This document shows, piece after piece, positions 18,602 through 29,436 of a stretch of DNA of 64,000 bases; the stretch's first letter is position 1; every line of letters starts with the position of its first letter. Below the pieces are notes generated by a model that saw nothing but the letters and a program-made list of their open reading frames with translations, was not told the DNA's origin and made no database searches. Source of the stretch: Pseudomonas denitrificans (nom. rej.) (lineage in GTDB: Bacteria > Pseudomonadota > Gammaproteobacteria > Pseudomonadales > Pseudomonadaceae); assembly GCF_008807415.1 (NCBI RefSeq), contig NZ_CP043626.1, forward strand, positions 2,294,001 through 2,358,000, in the 5' to 3' direction. The position numbers and the translations under genes are program-made.

Positions 18602-20571
18602 GTGCCGAGCCGACCGATTTCCACGCCCATCTTTCCGCCTTCGACGATGAGTCGATCAACCCCTCCGGCAACCTGCCGATGAGCGAGATCATCGACGCCT
18701 CGCGCCGCCGCCTGTTGAAGAACAGCCTGGTGCTGGGCGCCGTCGGCTTCCTCGGCGGCGGCCTGTTCCCCGGCCGCTCGCTGTTTGCCGCCGACGCCCC
18801 GGTGCCCACCGCGCTGCTGGGCTTCAAGGGCGTGCCGGTACAGCAGGACCCGAAGTTCGACCGCGTTATCGTCGCTGACGGTTACACGGCTCGCCCGTTC
18901 TTCTCCTGGGGCGACGCCGTGGTGAGCGGCTCGCCGGCCTGGAAAGGCGATGCCAGCGAGGACTGGAAAGCCCAGGAACTGCAGGCCGGCGACAACCATG
19001 ACGGCATGCACTACTTCCCCTTCCCCGATGCGCCGGACAACCACGGCCTGCTGGTCATCAACCACGAGTACATCAACCCGACGCTGCACCCCAAAGGCCA
19101 GACCTTCGAGGACCGCCCCGATGGTTCGCGCGGCCGCCCGGAAGGCGAGGTACGCAAGGAAATCGCCGCCCACGGCCTGAGCGTCATCGAGGTGAAGAAG
19201 GACCCCGGCGGCCAGTGGCAGCGCGTCGAGGGCTCGAGCTACAACCGCCGCATCACCGGCAGCTCGCCGCTGGACCTGTCCGGCCCGCTGGCCGGCCACG
19301 GCCTGCTGCGCACCGCCAGCGACCCCGAGGCCAAACAGGTGCTCGGCACCCTGAACAACTGCTCCATGGGCGTCACGCCCTGGGGCACCTACCTGGCCTG
19401 CGAAGAGAACTGGCACCAGTACTTCGTCAACCGCGACAAGGACGACTACGCCAAGCGCGTCTCGCACAAGCGCTACGGCCTGTCCAACGGCCAGTTCAGC
19501 AACTACTACGCCTGGGAAGCGGTGGATGAGCGCTTCGACGCCACGCCCAAGGCCGACCAGCCCCATGGCGGCCACGTCAACGAACCGAACCGCTTCGGCT
19601 GGGTGGTGGAGATCGACCCGTTCGACCCGACCTCCACGCCGAAGAAACGCACCGCCGTCGGCCGTTTCTGCCGCGAGTGCTCGACCCTCTCGCTGGGCGC
19701 CGACAACCGCATGGCGTTCTATTACGGCGACGACACCAAGGGCGAGTACATCTACAAGTTCGTCCCGGCCGGCCGATACGACGCGAACAACCGCGCGGCG
19801 AACGTCGACCTGCTCGATGAAGGCACCCTCTACGTCGCCCGCTTCAATGCCGATGGCAGCGGCCAGTGGCTGCCGCTGGTGCACGGGCAGAATGGCCTGA
19901 GCGCCGAGAACGGCTTCGCCAGCCAGGCCGAGGTGCTGGTCAACGCCCGCGCCGCCGCCGACAAGCTGGGCGCCACGCCGATGGACCGCCCCGAGTGGGT
20001 CGCCGTGCAGCAGACCACCCGCGAGGTCTACGTCAGCCTCACCAACAATGATGCCCGCGGCAAGAAGCAGCCGGTGGACGCCGCCAACCCGCGCAAGGAA
20101 AACCTCCACGGGCAGATCCTGCGCTGGAACGAGGCAGGCGGCGACCCGACCGCCACCAGCTTCCAATGGGAAATCTTCCTGCTGGCCGGCGAGCACAAGG
20201 GCTCCAGCGCGCCGGAGAACCTGATCGGTACCATCAACGGCGACATCTTCTCCTCGCCGGATGGCCTGTACTTCGACACCGCCGGGCGCCTGTGGATCGA
20301 AACCGACTACGACGATGACGTCCCGGCGATGCAGGCCATGGGCTGCAACCAGTTGCTCTGCGCCGACCCGCACAGCCGCGAGGTGCGGCGCTTCCTGGTC
20401 GGCCCGCGCGGCTGCGAGCTGACCGGCATCACCCAGACCCCGGACGGCAAGACGCTGTGGGTGAACATCCAGCATCCGACGCTGAGCTTCCCGGCCAGCG
20501 ACGGCAAGAGCATCCCGCGTTCCACGACACTGGTGATCACCAAGGATGATGGCGGTGTGATCGGTACCTGA
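18598..20571 (+). CDS. phoX: PhoX-type alkaline phosphatase (DUF839), Tat-exported
   Basis: 657 residues. A twin-arginine signal (SRRRLLKNSLVLGAV, about residues 35-50) directs a folded enzyme to the periplasm or cell surface. The body is the PhoX/DUF839 beta-propeller, including the conserved region GDIFSSPDGLYFDTAGRLW and MGCNQLLCADPHSREV. PhoX enzymes are calcium/iron-dependent phosphomonoesterases made under phosphate starvation. Last gene of the Pho-box operon (overlaps tonB by 4 bp); it could finish dephosphorylating the lower inositol phosphates released by the phytase. Confidence 0.92.
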   Translation: MSAEPTDFHAHLSAFDDESINPSGNLPMSEIIDASRRRLLKNSLVLGAVGFLGGGLFPGRSLFAADAPVPTALLGFKGVPVQQDPKFDRVIVADGYTARPFFSWGDAVVSGSPAWKGDASEDWKAQELQAGDNHDGMHYFPFPDAPDNHGLLVINHEYINPTLHPKGQTFEDRPDGSRGRPEGEVRKEIAAHGLSVIEVKKDPGGQWQRVEGSSYNRRITGSSPLDLSGPLAGHGLLRTASDPEAKQVLGTLNNCSMGVTPWGTYLACEENWHQYFVNRDKDDYAKRVSHKRYGLSNGQFSNYYAWEAVDERFDATPKADQPHGGHVNEPNRFGWVVEIDPFDPTSTPKKRTAVGRFCRECSTLSLGADNRMAFYYGDDTKGEYIYKFVPAGRYDANNRAANVDLLDEGTLYVARFNADGSGQWLPLVHGQNGLSAENGFASQAEVLVNARAAADKLGATPMDRPEWVAVQQTTREVYVSLTNNDARGKKQPVDAANPRKENLHGQILRWNEAGGDPTATSFQWEIFLLAGEHKGSSAPENLIGTINGDIFSSPDGLYFDTAGRLWIETDYDDDVPAMQAMGCNQLLCADPHSREVRRFLVGPRGCELTGITQTPDGKTLWVNIQHPTLSFPASDGKSIPRSTTLVITKDDGGVIGT

Positions 20572-20586
20572 TGGCGAGTGCTCCCT

Positions 20587-20693
20587 TGTAGGAGCGGGCC
20601 ATGCCCGCGAACCGGCCGGCAGGCCGGAGCCAACTGCGCGCCTGCCTGACCGACCTGGCGCGCAGCTGGTCGCACGCACGACCCGCTCCTGCA
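20587..20693. repeat. REPIN: pair of inverted REP elements
   Basis: TGTAGGAGCGGGCCATGCC (from 20587) is the usual Pseudomonas REP head, and an inverted partner (CACGACCCGCTCCTGCA) ends at 20693, with a second GC-rich hairpin (CCGGCC) between. It follows the phoX stop by 15 bp and may also act as a transcript end. Confidence 0.75.
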
Positions 20694-20872
20694 CCGTCTC
20701 AACACGCACCACAACGTTACCGATGCGCACCGTGAACGCGCACGATTCACCCCATCCGTTACCGTTTCGCCCCCTTTCCCCGTCGCGCCTCCTACGCCGG
20801 TTTCCTGCGCGCACCGCTCTACCCCGCCAACTTCCAATCGTTTCGCCATCTTTGGCATGGCAACTGCTTAAT

Positions 20873-20897
20873 TGCATGCATGGATAATTGGATCCAA
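20873..20897. promoter_or_regulatory. Candidate GntR operator palindromes
   Basis: TGCATGCA (20873-20880) and the perfect 10-bp palindrome TTGGATCCAA (20888-20897) lie 22 bp before the chosen gntR start. Similar short palindromes are bound by FCD-type GntR proteins, so autoregulation is likely (inference). Confidence 0.45.
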
Positions 20898-20918
20898 AAA
20901 TCCACGAGGATCACCCCC

Positions 20919-21584
20919 ATGCGCCTGGTACCCGCTGCCCGCCCACCGATGAGCGCCGAAGACGAGGCCTACGACTACCTCCTCCAGGCTATCTGCACCG
21001 GCCGCTACAAGACCGGCGACCGCCTGGTGGCCGAAGATATCGCCAGCGAGATCGGCATGAGCCGGATGCCCGTGCGCGGCGCCTTCAAGCGCCTGGATGC
21101 CGAGGGCCTGGTGACCCTGCGGCCCAATCGCGGCGCCATCGTCAGCGGCCTGAACATCGAAGAGATGCGCGAAGTCTTCGAGATGCGCAGCGCCCTGGAA
21201 GGCCTGGCCATCCGCATCGCCGTGCCGCAACTGACCGACCGCGACCTCTCCCGCCTCGAGCGCATGCTCGACGAGATGGACGACTACCGCGACGACAGCG
21301 CCGAGTGGGTCAGCCGTCATCGCGCCTTCCACGAATACCTCTGCAGCCTCGCCGGGCGCCCGCGCCTGCTGCGCCAGATCACCGCTCTTTATTCGGTGAT
21401 CGAGCCGCACATGCGCCTGTGGCTGCAGCACGTCGACAAGCCCATGAGCGCCCGCGAGGAACACACCGTGATCCTCGACGCCCTGCGCTCGGGCGATGCC
21501 CGCGAAGCCGAGCGGGTGATCTGCGACCACATCGAGGGGACGATTCCCTCGCTGGCGAAGTTTCTGGAGGCTCAAGCCACCTGA
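20919..21584 (+). CDS. GntR/FCD-family regulator
   Basis: 221 residues from ATG at 20919, preceded by GAGGA. An ATG at 20880 is also open but would include the palindromic operator. N-terminal winged helix (LVAEDIASEIGMSRMPVRGA) and C-terminal FCD all-helical ligand domain with the metal-site histidine segments (SRHRAFHEYL, REEHTVILDALRSGD, ICDHIEG). It probably represses the downstream ABC/GGT operon in response to an amino-acid-like ligand. Confidence 0.88.
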   Translation: MRLVPAARPPMSAEDEAYDYLLQAICTGRYKTGDRLVAEDIASEIGMSRMPVRGAFKRLDAEGLVTLRPNRGAIVSGLNIEEMREVFEMRSALEGLAIRIAVPQLTDRDLSRLERMLDEMDDYRDDSAEWVSRHRAFHEYLCSLAGRPRLLRQITALYSVIEPHMRLWLQHVDKPMSAREEHTVILDALRSGDAREAERVICDHIEGTIPSLAKFLEAQAT

Positions 21585-21713
21585 AAGCACGTGCCACCCA
21601 CGCGCAATCCACCCAAACGCAATCCACGAAGAAGCGAATCGAAGCAACGGGCGCCTAGACCCGTACTTCTGTGTCCCTGAACTGCCCCTGGCAACCCCAC
21701 CCCGGAGCTCAAC

Positions 21714-22520
21714 ATGTTCGAACGCAGGATCCCGCAGTGCCTTCTCGCCCTTTGCCTGGCCGCCCCGCTGGCGCACGCCGATGTGAAGATTCCCGACCGC
21801 TTGCAGAACGCCAGCAAGGTGACCTTCTGCGGCGGCATGGACTCCCCGCCCATGGGTTTCTATGACTCGAACTAGAAGCTCACCGGGGTCACCATCGACC
21901 TGGGCGAAGCCATCGCCAAGCGCCTGGGCGACAAGAAGATCGACTGGCGCATCACGCCCTTCTCCGGGCTGATCCCGGCGCTGCTGGCCGGCCAGTGCGA
22001 CATGCTGGTGGATCAGCTGTTCGACAAGCCCGAACGGCGCGAAGTGATCGACATGGTCAACTACATGTACTCCAGCCAGGCCGTGGTGGTCGCCAAGGGC
22101 AACCCCGAGGGTATCCGCACGCTGGACGACCTCTCCGGCAAGAAGGTCGCGGTGCTCAACGGTTCGACCATCCGCACCCTGCTCGACGCCCACAACGAGA
22201 AGCTGGCCAAGGCCGGCAAGCCGCCGATGAAGGTGGTGGTCTACAACACCGACACCGATGCCTTCCAGTCCCTGCGCATCCGCCAGACCGACGCCTACGG
22301 CACCACCGTGGAAACCGCCGGCTACTACCAGAGCATGGCGCCGGACCTGTTCGAGATCGGCGTGCCGGCCTTCGCGCGCATCCTCACCGGCCTGGGCATC
22401 CGCAAGGACGACAAGCAGCTGAGTGAGGCCGTCACGCAGATCATCAAGGACATGCAGGCCGACGGCAGCTACGCCGCGCTGCTGGCCAAGTGGCACATCG
22501 AAGGCGACAAACTGGACTGA
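21714..22520 (+). pseudogene. Amino-acid ABC transporter substrate-binding protein, interrupted by amber stop
   Basis: Reading from ATG 21714 (RBS GGAG) gives a signal peptide and the start of an SBP_bac_3 domain up to PPMGFYDSN. An in-frame TAG at 21873-21875 follows, and the same frame then continues intact (KLTGVTIDLGEAIAKRLGD) to TGA at 22518. The full product would be 268 residues. There is no frameshift or other damage, so this is a recent nonsense change (CAG or AAG to TAG), a sequencing error, or a suppressed codon. A restart at ATG 22002 would lack the export signal and the first lobe. Normally it feeds the permease and ATPase next door. Confidence 0.88.
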
Positions 22521-22531
22521 GGTAACGAGAC

Positions 22532-23299
22532 ATGAACTTCAGTTGGGACGTGTTCTGGCAATACCTGCTGCGGCCGAGCGACATCTACCTCTACGGCCTC
22601 TGGCTGACCTGCGTGATCGCCGTCAGCGCGATGGTCCTGGGCTGCGTGCTCGGGCTGCTGGCGGCGCTGATGCGCCTGTCGTCCAACCCGCTGCTGCAAT
22701 ACCCGGTGCGCTTCTACGTGTGGCTGATGCGCGGCACGCCGCTGCTGGTGCAGATCGTCTTCCTCTACACCGCGCTGGCCGCCGGCGGGATCTTCCGCTT
22801 CGAGGACCTTGACCTGGGGCTGTTCATCCTGCCGGGCAACATCCAGGCGGCGATCATCGCCCTGGGGCTCAACGAAGGCGCGTACATGGCCGAGATCATC
22901 CGTGCCGGCATCGGCGCGGTGGACAAGGGCCAGTACGAGGCCGGCAAATCCCTGGGGATGACCTTCCCCAAGCTGATGCGCCGCATCGTGCTGCCGCAGG
23001 CCTTCCGCGTGATCGTTCCGCCGCTGGGCAACGAGTTCAACGTGATGCTGAAGAACACCACGCTGGTCAGCGTGATCGGCGTGCAGGAACTGCTGCTGAG
23101 CACCCAGATGGTCACTTCGGCAACCTTCCGCGTGTTCGAGCTGTACCTCGTCGTGGCGATCTACTTCCTCGCCCTGACCACCCTGTGGGGCTTCTTCCAG
23201 CGCTGGCTGGAAGTGCGCTTCGGCAAATCCGACGGCCACACTGCCGCACCGAACCGCATGTTCGGCCGGCAGGCGATGAAACTGCTGAGGGGGCGTTGA
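22532..23299 (+). CDS. Polar amino-acid ABC transporter permease
   Basis: 255 residues of the HisM/GlnP family, with five or more transmembrane segments and the EAA loop ([20 protein letters not shown]). It is the only permease in the operon, so it probably works as a homodimer. It starts 11 bp after the binding-protein gene and ends 1 bp before the ATPase gene. Confidence 0.92.
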   Translation: MNFSWDVFWQYLLRPSDIYLYGLWLTCVIAVSAMVLGCVLGLLAALMRLSSNPLLQYPVRFYVWLMRGTPLLVQIVFLYTALAAGGIFRFEDLDLGLFILPGNIQAAIIALGLNEGAYMAEIIRAGIGAVDKGQYEAGKSLGMTFPKLMRRIVLPQAFRVIVPPLGNEFNVMLKNTTLVSVIGVQELLLSTQMVTSATFRVFELYLVVAIYFLALTTLWGFFQRWLEVRFGKSDGHTAAPNRMFGRQAMKLLRGR

Positions 23300-23300
23300 G

Positions 23301-24080
<780 letters not shown>

Positions 24081-24086
24081 CGATAA

Positions 24087-25190
<1,104 letters not shown>

Positions 25191-25208
25191 CCTTCGAAGA
25201 GCCCTGCC

Positions 25209-26825
25209 ATGCTTAAGTTTTCCGCTCACGAGTATCCCTACGCCTCCCAGCGCCAGAGCGTCTTCGCCCGCAACGGTATGGTCGCCGCCTCGCAGCCCCT
25301 GGCTGCCGAGGCCGGCATCGCCATGCTGCGTGCCGGCGGCAACGCCATCGACGCCGCCATCGCCACCGCCGCCGCGCTGACCGTGGTCGAACCCACCGGC
25401 TGTGCCATCGGCGGCGACGCCTTCGCCCTGGTCTGGATCAAGGACCAGCTGCACGGCCTGGACGCCAGCGGCCACGCACCCGCCTCCCTCTCCATCGACA
25501 AGGTCAAGGCCGCAGGCTTCGACAAGATGCCCGTACACGGCTGGCTGCCGGTCACCGTGCCGGGCATTCCCTCGGCCTGGGCGGAACTGTCCGCGCGCTT
25601 CGGCAAGCTGCCTTTCGCCGACCTGCTGCAGCCCGCCATCGCTCTGGCCCGCGATGGCTTCCCGGTGTCCCCGGTGGTCGCCCACCAGTGGGAAATCGCC
25701 CGCCGCGAATACCAGCAAAGCCGTGCCGCCGTGCCCGCGCTGGAAACCTGGTTCGAGACCTTCACCGTCAATGGCGAAGCACCGCGCGCCGGCCAGCTGT
25801 TCCGCAACCCGGCTCAGGCGAAAACCCTCGCCGAGCTGGCCGAGACCAAGTGCGAAAGCTTCTACCGCGGCGCCATCGCCGAGCGCCTGGCCGCCCACTC
25901 CGCCGCCACCGGTGGCGCGCTGAGCGCCGCCGACCTGGCCGGCTACAAGCCCAAGTGGGTCGAGCCGATCAAGACCAACTACCGCGGCTATGACGTCTGG
26001 GAAATCCCACCGGCCGGCCAGGGCCTGATCGCCCTGATGACCCTCAACATCCTCCAGGGCTACGACTTCGACCAGCGCGACAGCCAGCTCACCTGGCACC
26101 GCCAGCTCGAAGCGATGAAGAAGGCCTACGCCGACGGCCTGCACTACATCACCGACGCCGAGCACATGCGCGTCAGCACCGCTGCGCTGCTGTCCGACGA
26201 CTACGCCGCGCGCCGCCGCGCCGAGATCGGCGAACAGGCTGCCGAGCCCAGACATGGCGACCCGCACTCCAGCGGCACCGTGTACATCGCCACCGCCGAC
26301 GGCGAAGGCAACATGGTCTCGTTCATCCAGAGCGCCTACCACGGCTTCGGCTCTGGCGTGGTACTGCCCGACAGCGGCATCGGCCTGCAGAACCGTGGCT
26401 CGGAGTTCAGCCTCGATCTGGCGCACTCCAACGCACTGGCGCCGGGCAAGAAGACCTTCCACACCATCATCCCCGGCTTCCTCAGCAAGGATGGCGTGGC
26501 CGTCGGCCCGTTCGGCGTGATGGGCGGCTACATGCAGCCCCAGGGCCACGTGCAGATGGTGATGAACCTGGTGGACTTCGGCCTCAACCCACAGGCCGCG
26601 CTGGATGCCCCGCGCTGGCAATGGCTGGGCGGCATGAAGGTCGGCATCGAGCAGCACGCCAACCGTGACCTGGCCTTCGGCCTGGCGCGGCGCGGCCACG
26701 AGGTGGAGATCGCCTGCGACCTGACCGACTACGGACGCGGGCAGATCATCGTCCGCGATCCGCAGACCGGCGTGCTCTGCGGCGGCACCGAGCCGCGTGC
26801 GGATTCGCATATCGCCGTGTGCTGA
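25209..26825 (+). CDS. Gamma-glutamyltransferase family protein, cytoplasmic
   Basis: 538 residues with no signal peptide, resembling YwrD-type GGT. N-terminal GGNAIDAAIATAAALTVVEP and GCAIGGDAF are family signatures. The self-processing nucleophile Thr is in HSSGTVYIATADGEGN, and the substrate loop includes SGIGLQNRGSEF. Ntn hydrolases of this type remove gamma-glutamyl groups. Lack of an export signal and position after two binding proteins suggest it hydrolyses an imported gamma-glutamyl compound. Confidence 0.88.
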   Translation: MLKFSAHEYPYASQRQSVFARNGMVAASQPLAAEAGIAMLRAGGNAIDAAIATAAALTVVEPTGCAIGGDAFALVWIKDQLHGLDASGHAPASLSIDKVKAAGFDKMPVHGWLPVTVPGIPSAWAELSARFGKLPFADLLQPAIALARDGFPVSPVVAHQWEIARREYQQSRAAVPALETWFETFTVNGEAPRAGQLFRNPAQAKTLAELAETKCESFYRGAIAERLAAHSAATGGALSAADLAGYKPKWVEPIKTNYRGYDVWEIPPAGQGLIALMTLNILQGYDFDQRDSQLTWHRQLEAMKKAYADGLHYITDAEHMRVSTAALLSDDYAARRRAEIGEQAAEPRHGDPHSSGTVYIATADGEGNMVSFIQSAYHGFGSGVVLPDSGIGLQNRGSEFSLDLAHSNALAPGKKTFHTIIPGFLSKDGVAVGPFGVMGGYMQPQGHVQMVMNLVDFGLNPQAALDAPRWQWLGGMKVGIEQHANRDLAFGLARRGHEVEIACDLTDYGRGQIIVRDPQTGVLCGGTEPRADSHIAVC

Positions 26826-27777
26826 GGAGAAAGCCATACACGCTCGTGACCTCAACCTTTCGCCACTGATACTGGGCGGCAACGTGTTCGGCTGGACGGT
26901 GGACGAAGCCATTTCTCGACGCCTGCTGGACGCGGCGTTCGACGCGGGGCTGAGCAGTATCGACACCGCGGATATGTACTCGGTCTGGGTGCCGGGTCAC
27001 GAGGGCGGCGAGTCGGAGGCCATCATCGGCCGCTGGCTCGCCAGCCAGCCGGGGCGCCGCACCGAGGTGACGCTGTGCACCAAGGTCGGCGCCGAACTCT
27101 CGGTACAGCGGCGCGGGCTGTCGCGCCGCAGGATCCTGCAGGGCGTCGAAGACTCCCTGCGGCGCCTGAACACCGACTACATCGATCTGTACTTCAGCCA
27201 TTACCCCGATGACTGCACGCCCCACGAGGAAACCCTGCGCACCTACGAAGACTTGATCGCCTCTGGAAAGGTACGCGCCATCGGTGCGTCCAATTTCAGC
27301 CGGCAACAACTCGAGGCGGCCAAGGCAACTTCGCGCAACACCGGCCTCCCCGCGTACTCCGCGCTGCAAGTCCAGTACAACCTCTACGACCGCGCGGGCC
27401 ACGAAACGGAAACCACAGCCATCGCTGCCGAGCACGGCAACGTCGTGGTGACCTACTTCAGCCTCGCCTCGGGTTTCCTCACCGGCAAGTACCGTGGCAC
27501 CAGCGACCTCACTGGCAGTGCTCGTGGCGAAGACCTGAAGGGTTACTTCGATGCCCGCGGGTTGAAGATTCTCGCAGCGCTGGACCAGGTCGCCGAAGAA
27601 ACCCAGTCGTCGCCGGCCGAAATCGCCGTCGCCTGGCTCCGCCAGCAGCCCGGCATCACCGCTCCCATCGCCAGCGCCACCAGTGAACGCCAGCTCACCA
27701 GTCTGGTGCGGGCTACCCTGCTGAGCCTTTCCGCCACCCAACTCGCCACCCTCGACCTCGCCAGCCGGGCGGGCTGA
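26797..27777 (+). CDS. Aldo/keto reductase; start codon problem
   Basis: NADPH-dependent oxidoreductase of the AKR family: catalytic Asp and Tyr in DTADMYSVW, Lys in CTKVG, His in FSHYP, cofactor segment GASNFSRQQL. Family similarity begins at HARDLNLSPLILGGNVFGW. A strong RBS (GAGGAG, 26824-26829) points to codon 26836, but this is ATA, not ATG. The only legal in-frame upstream start is GTG at 26797, inside the end of the GGT gene and without that RBS. Either the ATG was mutated to ATA, or an unusual start is used. Last gene of the operon. Confidence 0.85.
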   Translation: MRIRISPCAEEKAIHARDLNLSPLILGGNVFGWTVDEAISRRLLDAAFDAGLSSIDTADMYSVWVPGHEGGESEAIIGRWLASQPGRRTEVTLCTKVGAELSVQRRGLSRRRILQGVEDSLRRLNTDYIDLYFSHYPDDCTPHEETLRTYEDLIASGKVRAIGASNFSRQQLEAAKATSRNTGLPAYSALQVQYNLYDRAGHETETTAIAAEHGNVVVTYFSLASGFLTGKYRGTSDLTGSARGEDLKGYFDARGLKILAALDQVAEETQSSPAEIAVAWLRQQPGITAPIASATSERQLTSLVRATLLSLSATQLATLDLASRAG

Positions 27778-27789
27778 CGAGCTGCTGCG

Positions 27790-27809
27790 AGCCCTCCTTC
27801 AGGAGGGCT
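27790..27809 (+). terminator. Stem-loop ending the GGT/AKR operon
   Basis: AGCCCTCCT, loop TC, AGGAGGGCT: a perfect 9-bp stem 12 bp after the AKR stop. The following bases (TGTGAG) are not a T-run, so termination may be partial. Confidence 0.55.
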
Positions 27810-27831
27810 TGTGAGCAGAGCGCAGCAACCC

Positions 27832-27860
27832 TTATCATGAGAAGCATTCTCAAATGATAA
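27832..27860. promoter_or_regulatory. Fur box before the ECF sigma gene
   Basis: An inverted repeat centred on GAGAAGCATTCTC, flanked by TTATCAT and AATGATAA, matches the Fur operator pattern. It lies 10 bp upstream of the sigma-factor start codon, so iron-replete Fur should silence the locus. Confidence 0.8.
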
Positions 27861-27870
27861 AAGTTCTGCC

Positions 27871-28377
27871 ATGCCCTCGGTCGACGCTCCCCTCCACGCC
27901 GCCATCAGTGAGCTCTATCAGCACCATCACGGCTGGCTGCAAGGCTGGCTGCGTCGTCGCCTGGGCTGCCATGAACAGGCCGCCGACCTGGCCCAGGACA
28001 CCTTCACGCGCCTGCTCGGCTCACGCCGGGTGCTGGATGCCCGCGAGCCGCGCGCGTACCTCACCACGGTGGCCAAGGGGCTGATGATCAATTGGTTCCA
28101 GCGCCAGTCGCTGGAACGTGCCTACCTCGAAGCGCTCGCCAATCTGCCCGAAGAGTTGGCGCCCTCGCCGGAGCAGCGTTACCTCGTGCTGGAAACCCTG
28201 CACGAGGTGGATGCCCTCCTCGCCCGCCTGCCCGAGCCTGTGCGCCAGGCCTTCCTGCTGGCGCAGATCGAGGGGCTGAAGTACGAGGCCATCGCCCAGC
28301 GCCTTGGCGTATCCCTGGGGTCGGTGAAGCGCTATATGCAGCAAGCCTTTCGCCATTGCCTGGAGCTGATGGAATGA
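27871..28377 (+). CDS. FecI-type ECF sigma factor
   Basis: 168 residues. Region 2 (EQAADLAQDTFTRLLGSR) and region 4 (LPEPVRQAFLLAQIEGLKYEAIAQ, LGVSLGSVKRYMQQAF) are typical of iron-starvation sigma factors. It should direct transcription of the receptor gene at 29437 when its siderophore is bound. It overlaps fecR by 4 bp (ATGA) and is controlled by the Fur box. Confidence 0.93.
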   Translation: MPSVDAPLHAAISELYQHHHGWLQGWLRRRLGCHEQAADLAQDTFTRLLGSRRVLDAREPRAYLTTVAKGLMINWFQRQSLERAYLEALANLPEELAPSPEQRYLVLETLHEVDALLARLPEPVRQAFLLAQIEGLKYEAIAQRLGVSLGSVKRYMQQAFRHCLELME

Positions 28378-29312
28378 GCACCGCCGAGCCTATCGCCGCG
28401 CGTATCCTCGACGAGGCGGCGGACTGGCTGGTTCGCCTGCAGCAGGATGCCAGCGAGGAAAACCGCCGCGCCTGCGTCGACTGGCAACGCCAGAGCCCGC
28501 AACACGCGCGAGCCTGGGATCGTGCCGAACGTCTGCTGGGCCACCTTGGCAGCCTGCCTCCGGCGCTGGCGATGCCGACACTGGGCCGCGAACGCACGCT
28601 GGATCGCCGACGCGCCCTCAAGCAACTGGCCGTGCTGTTGGCCGTCGCTCCGGTCGGCCTGGCCGCCTGGCGGACGCAGCCCTGGCAGGACTGGAGCGCC
28701 GACCAGCACACCGGGATCGGCGAGCTGCGCAAGTTGCCGCTACCCGATGGCAGCCTGCTGACGCTCAACACCGACAGCGCGGTGGACATCGCCTTCACCC
28801 CGGCACAGCGCCTGGTGCGTCTGCTGCGCGGGGAGATATTCCTCGATGCGCGTGCGGACAGCCGGCCATTTCTGGTCACAACCCGCGAAGGCCGGGTGAA
28901 TACCCGCGAGGCCCGCTTCAACGTGCGTCAGGGCGACACCTCCACCAGCGTCTCCGTCCTTCACGGTCGCGTCGAAGTGGCGCCGCTGCAGGGCCTCAGC
29001 CAATGGCTGGGCGCCGGGGAGTCAGTACTGCTATCGGCGAGAAGTATCAACGCCGCCCCACCATTCCCCAGCCCGGATGCCTGGACCCACGGCATGCTGA
29101 TGGCCGACCGCATGCCCCTGCAGACGTTGCTGGACGAGCTGAGTCGCTACCGCCATGGTCTGCTGCGTTGCTCCCCCGCCGTGGCAAATCTGGCGGTATC
29201 CGGGGCTTTTCCCCTGCTGGACAGCAACCTTGCGCTGGCGATGCTGCAGTCCACCTACCCCTTACGAATCCGCCGGATGACGGACTTCTGGATCACCCTT
29301 TCAGCCGCCTGA
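28374..29312 (+). CDS. FecR-type anti-sigma/signal transducer
   Basis: 312 residues from ATG 28374. The N-terminal DUF4880 region (ILDEAADWLVRLQ...CVDWQRQSPQHARAWDRAE) binds the sigma factor. One transmembrane helix (about 82-97) is followed by the periplasmic FecR domain (LPDGSLLTLNTDSAVDI, LLRGEIFLDARAD) and a C-terminal STN-like secretin fold that contacts the receptor. It relays siderophore occupancy from the receptor to the ECF sigma factor. Confidence 0.92.
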   Translation: MSTAEPIAARILDEAADWLVRLQQDASEENRRACVDWQRQSPQHARAWDRAERLLGHLGSLPPALAMPTLGRERTLDRRRALKQLAVLLAVAPVGLAAWRTQPWQDWSADQHTGIGELRKLPLPDGSLLTLNTDSAVDIAFTPAQRLVRLLRGEIFLDARADSRPFLVTTREGRVNTREARFNVRQGDTSTSVSVLHGRVEVAPLQGLSQWLGAGESVLLSARSINAAPPFPSPDAWTHGMLMADRMPLQTLLDELSRYRHGLLRCSPAVANLAVSGAFPLLDSNLALAMLQSTYPLRIRRMTDFWITLSAA

Positions 29313-29436
29313 AGACAAGTTCCGGGCGTTGATGCAAAATATTTTCAAAAAGAAGTGAGACTTTTTCTCACCTCGACTGGCAACAGGGGAACATCTCCCG
29401 ACACGAAGCCCGCAGAGGCCCGAAGGTACCCCGTCC

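Noticed and set aside
18574..20877. 767-codon minus-strand frame
   Set aside because: Antisense of phoX; no recognisable protein.
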